This document shows, piece by piece, positions 59,629 to 64,000 of a stretch of DNA of 64,000 nucleotides. Numbering within the stretch: the first letter of the stretch is position 1; each line of letters begins with the position of its first letter. The notes under the pieces were generated by a model that did not search any database, had not been told where the DNA came from, and saw nothing but the letters and a program-made list of their open reading frames with translations. Source of the stretch: Gnetum montanum (lineage: Eukaryota > Streptophyta > Gnetopsida > Gnetales > Gnetaceae). Location of the stretch: assembly GCA_015680685.1 (NCBI GenBank), contig MNCI01003715.1, positions 471,790 through 535,789 of the forward strand, written 5' to 3'. Both the position numbers and the translations under genes were made by a program.

Positions 59629-59901
59629 AGATTACTTGAAATGATTAATAAATTGAGTTTCAACTTGTTATCAATTTTAGGTGAATTAAATATAAAATAA
59701 TAAAAATCATGTGCCCCAATTACACTTAACCATAGAACTAAGCTTCACAAGTGTAGTTGGGAAGACAACAATCATTATTATTAGATTTCACTTCCTAAAA
59801 CCAATGTACTTAGGAACTTAAGATTTGTGGAATTTGACCAGATTATGCATGAATGCTTGTAATTTATCTAGTTGGGCGTAGGGTATACTTGCCACTCATC
59901 A
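59629..59901 (+). repeat. 3' LTR of D1, third piece
   Basis: Last 273 bp, ending GGTATACTTGCCACTCATCA, followed by the ctaat duplication. Confidence 0.85.
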
Positions 59902-61560
59902 CTAATCAAGGCGATGACAAGCAAAAATAGTAAGAGCCCAATAAAAAGAAGAATACACGAGTAGCTTGGATGATATACTTACAAACAATAAACTTATTAG
60001 CCATTGAAAGCTTCTTCTCCTTTCACTTAACAAGTTTTTGTTCAATTTTCTTCACTATACCATACCATAAAGGTTTTGAAGATCTAGCAAAGGAAAAAGA
60101 ACTGCCTAACAATTTGAAAACATTAACCTTTTCTTAAAAATTCCAAGATTTAGCCAAAGCTTATTCTTGAAGACCACCCCCCATAAAAGATTTGAGCCAA
60201 TTAATTTAAGAGCCTACAATATTGATCAACATAAATAAATAAAAAAAAGACAACATGTAAGAGCTTTGTCATTTTTTATCATAAAAATAGTCATATGCAA
60301 CATGCATATTCAATAAAGTAGGAACACTATTATTAATGAAGGTGCCTTATAGTAAATTTTATTCTTGATCCTTTTAAATAGCATGATATGAAAAATTTGC
60401 TATAAGGATGAAGACATAAGGAACAAGAGGGCAACGTTGCCCAACTAAGCGTTCAAGCTTAAAACTATTGGTATTGCCAACATTAGTAACCACAAGTGCA
60501 TTAGCATTTGCAAAGAAAGTCTCCACTATCCTAATAAATTTTTCATTAAAACCATATTTACAAAGATAGGCAACAATAGGCTGTCATTTAATTCTATCAT
60601 ATATTTTAGCATAATCAAGCTTTAGAAAAGCAATGTCTTGATTGGAATCCTTAGCCCTATGCAAACCTTCCAAAGCCACAACAACATTGTCCCCAATATA
60701 TCTGCCTTTGACAAAGCTATTTTGCACTAGGGTAATTAATTGTGTTATAATTAGTTTTAATTTGTTAGCAAGACATTTAGCCAAAATTTTGAAGAGTAAT
60801 AGGGTACCAATTACCAATGTGAGAAAGATTACCTTCCTTAGGAATAGGTTTGATGGCTCCTCTATTTAGCTCTTGACCAAGAGAACATTGTTCAATGGCT
60901 TCTAAAAAAACACAATAATGTCCATACCAATAACATCCCAATGATTTTTTAAAAAATTCAATGAAAATTTCATCAAAACCCGAAGCTTTATCATTGGCCA
61001 AGCTAAACACAAAATTTTTAAGTTCAATAAGAAAGATATCTTGAGCAAGAAGATGGTTGTAACTGCTATGAACAATATTAGGTAAATGATGAGAGTTTAA
61101 GAGAAAATCCTCATGATCAAAACCCTCCAAGACAAATATGTTGAAAAGGTTTTTCAAGAAAACTATTAACAATATAAAAATCTGAACTAATTTGACCATC
61201 AATTTCCATGAAGTCAATAATAGGCAAATTACCTTTACCTTTTAAGAATTTAAAAAATTCTTTGCATGGCTCTCTCTCAACTTTAAACCAATTGAGACGA
61301 CTCTTAATGAGAGCACTCTTAGCATTATACATATGCCATTTTTGTTTAACTAAGCGAACATAGGCAAGTCATTATTAAAGATTAATATTAAAGAGATTTG
61401 TCATAGATTTTTTTCTTGATCTTCCTTTGTCTTTTTGCATATTGCTTACCCAACCAATGGGCAAAATTATGAATTTCACTTGTATTTTTTATAAGATTTT
61501 AAGAATTTAAAAACATAGAGATACTAACAACATATTCAAACTGAGTGAGATTTTTTTAAA
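59902..61560 (-). pseudogene. LINE remnant, 5' part (reverse transcriptase)
   Basis: Minus strand. From 61,332: SRLNWFKVEREPCKEFFKFL, then 'NDKASGFDEIFIEFFKKS', AIKPIPKEGNLSHIGNWYPI, KILAKCLANKLK, QNSFVKGRYIGDNVVVALEG and FLKLDYAKIYDRIK (motif A), the normal order of a plant L1-type reverse transcriptase. The YADD region near 60,290 is damaged. The stretch up to 59,902 (KKIEQKL and following) is the segment before the zinc-binding end found at 14.6-15.5 kb. The endonuclease is missing, so the LINE was 5' truncated at about 61,560. Confidence 0.85.
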
Positions 61561-62228
61561 GATTCCTATTTATTAAAGATCATTACTACTACCAGAAGAG
61601 GTGAGTCTTAAAAACATTAGTGGATGAGCCATAGCCTACCCTGTGAATCTTACAAGAATTGGTAAATCAGCCAAAGCCTACCCTCTTCAAACGAGGGCAC
61701 CTAGTCTCAAAAACCAAGTCTTCAACATGAGAAAGGATGATCCTAATTATGTGCACCAATGTGTGATGGAGACCTAACCAAATGAAATGATCATGAAACA
61801 GGCACGCGATGTCGCATGTGAGTACAGCAGATAGCAACCCATCGTCGCCATAGAAAACACAAGCAGACAAAGAGTTCCAAAAGTAAATATTAACCTCAGA
61901 TACCATTGTAGATACACTGGAATCAGATAGTGGGCACAACAGGAAAATAAAAAGGATGTAAGACAGACGTGGCTGCAGTGCAGTGATTTTTTAAAAGATA
62001 AGATGCAACGTTAAAAAGAGAAAAATCTCCTTTAATCCTTGACAAAGCCAAACGTGAGAGCACCTCATAAAGTCGAGCAAAAGGATAGAAAAGTGGGCCA
62101 ATCACAGAAGAACACGACGGGTCACGACGTCCAAATCAAGCGCTGGGTGGCCCTGAACCAGAAAAAACAATTCACCAACCAACCAATGAACCATACAAAA
62201 CCAAACAACAGCCACATTTCCATTACAC
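61561..62228. other. Intergenic; 3' flank of the subtilase gene
   Basis: No repeat end or gene recognised. The GC content rises abruptly at about 62,230. The 3' untranslated region of the subtilase must lie here; no AATAAA could be assigned with confidence. Confidence 0.5.
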
Positions 62229-64000
62229 TTACTGGGCCTCGGCGCTGCCGGTGCCGGCGGAGTCCCAGGACACCGCGATGGGGCTGCGCACCGAATGGTT
62301 GCCGCCGTCCTCGCTCCACGTGAGCGCCGCGAACACCGGCTCCGGCGCCTCCTTCGATTTAGCCTTGAACGTCACCTTGAAACTGCACCGCTCGCCGGTT
62401 TCCGCGAACGACAGCGTCGCCGGCTCCACTTCGATGCTCACGTATTCGGCGTCTGCGGGCAGCAAGTCCACCGACGCCTTGTACGTCACCTTGACGGCGC
62501 CGGCGCCGGTGACGTTGGTCACCGTGCGCGTGTATTCCACGGTGCTCTGCTGCCCGAAAACCACCGCCATGGACGGCAAGTTCAGGTCGCCGGCGCTGCC
62601 GGCCTCGGCCGGACAGGTATAGTTCCGGCGGGCCACCGCGACAATGTTGTCGGCCGTGTATCCCTGGCTGCACAGGAACAGCAGGTAGTCGTCTTCGGTG
62701 AGATCGTAGACGAGCCCCGGATCGAGCGCCCGCTGCGGCGCGGCGTGTCCGGCGCCGAGATCGAACGGAGTCGCCTGCTTCCCGGTGGCCGCGTCGCCGA
62801 TGGGTTTTCCGGTGTTGTCGGCGGCGCCGGCCGTGGTCATGAGCGCGGACTCGATCGCGGCCGGCGACTAGTCCGGGTGCGCAGCGAGCAGCAGCGCCGC
62901 GAGGCCCGTCACGTGCGGGCACGACATGGACGTGCCGGAGACTATGTTGAACTCCACGCGCCGGGTGTCGTCGCTCAGGCCCGTGGGGCCGACGACGCCC
63001 GTCCACGCCGCCAGGATGTTCAAGCAGGGAGCCGTGATGTCCGGCTTCAGCACCTCCGGCGTCAGCACGTTGGGCCCCCGCGAGCTGAACGCCGCCATCG
63101 CCGGCGCCGGCTTCACGCCGAGCTTGGTTCCTTCGAACCGGATCGTGCCGGCCGGCGACGGCGCGGAGTCAATGTGGTGGTGGATTTGCTGACCGACCTT
63201 GTAAGTCACGGCGGTGGCCGGCAGGACATGTGCATCGGCGGTGAGCTCGTCGCCGTTTCCCTCGGCGTTGGCGAGGATCATGCCGGCGCCGCCGGCGTCC
63301 TTCACGACCTCGCCCTTGGCCACGCGGGCGTTCCCGCCGCGGTCGCACAGCACGATCTTGCCGGAGATCTTGCCGGGGTCCAGGCTGCCGGAGATGCACA
63401 GGTTGGCGTTTCCGTCGCCGCCGAGGCCGGCGTTTCCGGCGTAGATGAGCGTGAGATTTGGGTCTTCCGGCAGCGGTTCCCCGGAGTAGAGCGAGGTGCC
63501 GGGGTACTCGCTGCCGTCGGCGAGCACCGTGGTGGCCGGGAAGTCGCGGTCGAGGGTGCTGGCGGCGACGGTCATGATCCAGGGCGCCAGATTCGAGGCG
63601 GTGCCGGCGCCGGGCCCGGAGTTTCCGGCCGAGCAGGCGACGAAGACGCCACGTTGGACGGCGGCGGCGAAGGCGCCGATGGCGATGGTGTCGGCGTAGT
63701 AGTTCTCGGGGCTGCCGCCGAGCGAGAGCGAGAGCATGTCGACGCCGTCGCCCAGCGCGGCGTCCATGGCCGCGAGGATGTCGGAGCTGTAGCAGCCGCG
63801 GGCCCAGCAGACCTTGTAGACGGCGATCCGTGCGCGCTGGGCCATGCCGCGCGCGGTGCCTTTGGCGTAGCCGAGCACGCTGGCGCCGGCCACGGCGCTG
63901 CCGGCGATCGTCGACGACGTGTGCGTGCCGTGGCCCTCGGTGTCGAGCGCGGACGCCGAGGGGTCCGAGCGGCCGGCCGCGCTCTGGCTGCCCTGGTTGA
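62229..64000 (-). CDS. Subtilisin-like serine protease (SBT1 type), N-part outside window, internal stop
   Basis: Secreted plant subtilase of the S8 family, normally acting in the cell wall on proteins or peptide precursors. 590 codons are visible without an intron. In order: catalytic His in [10 protein letters not shown]; oxyanion Asn in CSAGNSGPG; a protease-associated domain ([20 protein letters not shown] to GGAGMILAN); catalytic Ser in [16 protein letters not shown]; then a C-terminal fibronectin-III-like domain ending SAEAQ and TAA. The signal peptide, inhibitor I9 propeptide and catalytic Asp lie beyond 64,000. At 62,868-62,870 an in-frame TAG stands where the family has Trp (AAHPD-W-SP). 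It would remove the last 212 residues including the Fn3-like domain. Everything after it stays in frame, so it is a recent mutation, an allele or a base error. Codon use is very GC-rich, unlike the repeats. Confidence 0.92.

Larger units (their letters stand above)
16444..59901 (+). mobile_element. D1: Athila-like Ty3/gypsy element (F4) carrying nested insertions
   Basis: Outer element of the nest. The 5' LTR (16,444-17,365) and the 3' LTR, reassembled from three pieces, have nearly the same length (922 and 923 bp). The target duplication ctaat is perfect (16439-16443 and 59902-59906). D1's own parts in order are: LTR, tRNA-Asp-type primer site, gag and protease (17,528-20,209 and 44,894-45,115), RNase H and integrase remnants (45,380-46,290), accessory frame (50,733-51,170), polypurine tract and 3' LTR. 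The reverse transcriptase palm is missing. A2, a truncated F2 element, A3 and a solo F2 LTR lie inside it. Confidence 0.85.

Noticed and set aside
61667-61939. 90-codon minus-strand frame between LINE and subtilase
   Set aside because: No domain, poor start context, no support beyond length.
62251-63699. Plus-strand and shifted minus-strand frames over the subtilase
   Set aside because: Shadow frames of a GC-rich gene; only the -strand frame has the protease motifs.

Overview
The window looks like nuclear DNA of a seed plant, most likely a flowering plant. It holds AT-rich nested LTR retrotransposons, a 5'-truncated LINE, three assembly gaps (147 N, 326 N and one single N), and at the right edge one very GC-rich, intronless subtilisin-like protease gene of the plant SBT1 type. 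GC-rich genes in AT-rich repeats are common in monocots, but the species cannot be fixed from sequence alone. I see no bacterial, organellar or viral genome features.

Element names used below: F1, F2, F3 and F4 are related Athila-like Ty3/gypsy LTR families whose LTRs run from TGATG to CATCA. A1, A2 and A3 are three F1 elements. D1 is an F4 element. T1 is a 17.8-kb Tat/Ogre-like Ty3/gypsy element.

Layout. (1) 1-13,024: an old F3-like element on +, of which only the 3' part is in the window, split by A1 (1280-8284, minus, target duplication ccttc). (2) 13,025-14,100: degenerate LTR and unassigned sequence. (3) 14,100-61,560: one LINE remnant (minus) split into three pieces by a solo F1 LTR (15,613-16,379) and by D1 (16,444-59,901, target duplication ctaat). 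(4) Inside D1: A2 (20,210-44,888, duplication ctatt), which itself contains T1 (21,609-39,388, duplication cacca); a truncated F2 element (46,344 to about 50,120, minus); A3 (51,705-58,484) and a solo F2 LTR (58,847-59,623, duplication caatc), both inside the 3' LTR of D1. (5) 61,560-62,228: intergenic. (6) 62,229-64,000: subtilase gene, minus strand, running off the window.

How the parts relate. F1 elements have LTRs, a tRNA-Asp-type primer site, gag and protease, but no reverse transcriptase, RNase H or integrase, so they look non-autonomous. D1 shares their LTR ends, primer site and gag-protease and keeps pieces of RNase H and integrase, so its family is a plausible helper. All these families also carry, between gag-pro and the 3' LTR, a conserved splice acceptor plus start codon (AG|ATGGC, six copies here) that opens a coiled-coil accessory reading frame or its relic.

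The most unusual object is in T1. Between its protease and reverse transcriptase, on the strand opposite to gag-pol, lies an eight-exon gene (28,498-32,978) with its own TATA box. All seven introns have GT-AG borders with agreeing phases, and the exons keep one frame of about 1,064 codons broken only by six stops. Its second exon resembles an FCP1/NIF-type CTD phosphatase domain whose catalytic acidic residues are replaced. Arrays of short GTTTAA-hairpin repeats sit at the borders of this gene and after integrase. A second palindromic motif (GCGTATACGC) recurs in the LTRs, the leader and the first intron of the antisense gene.
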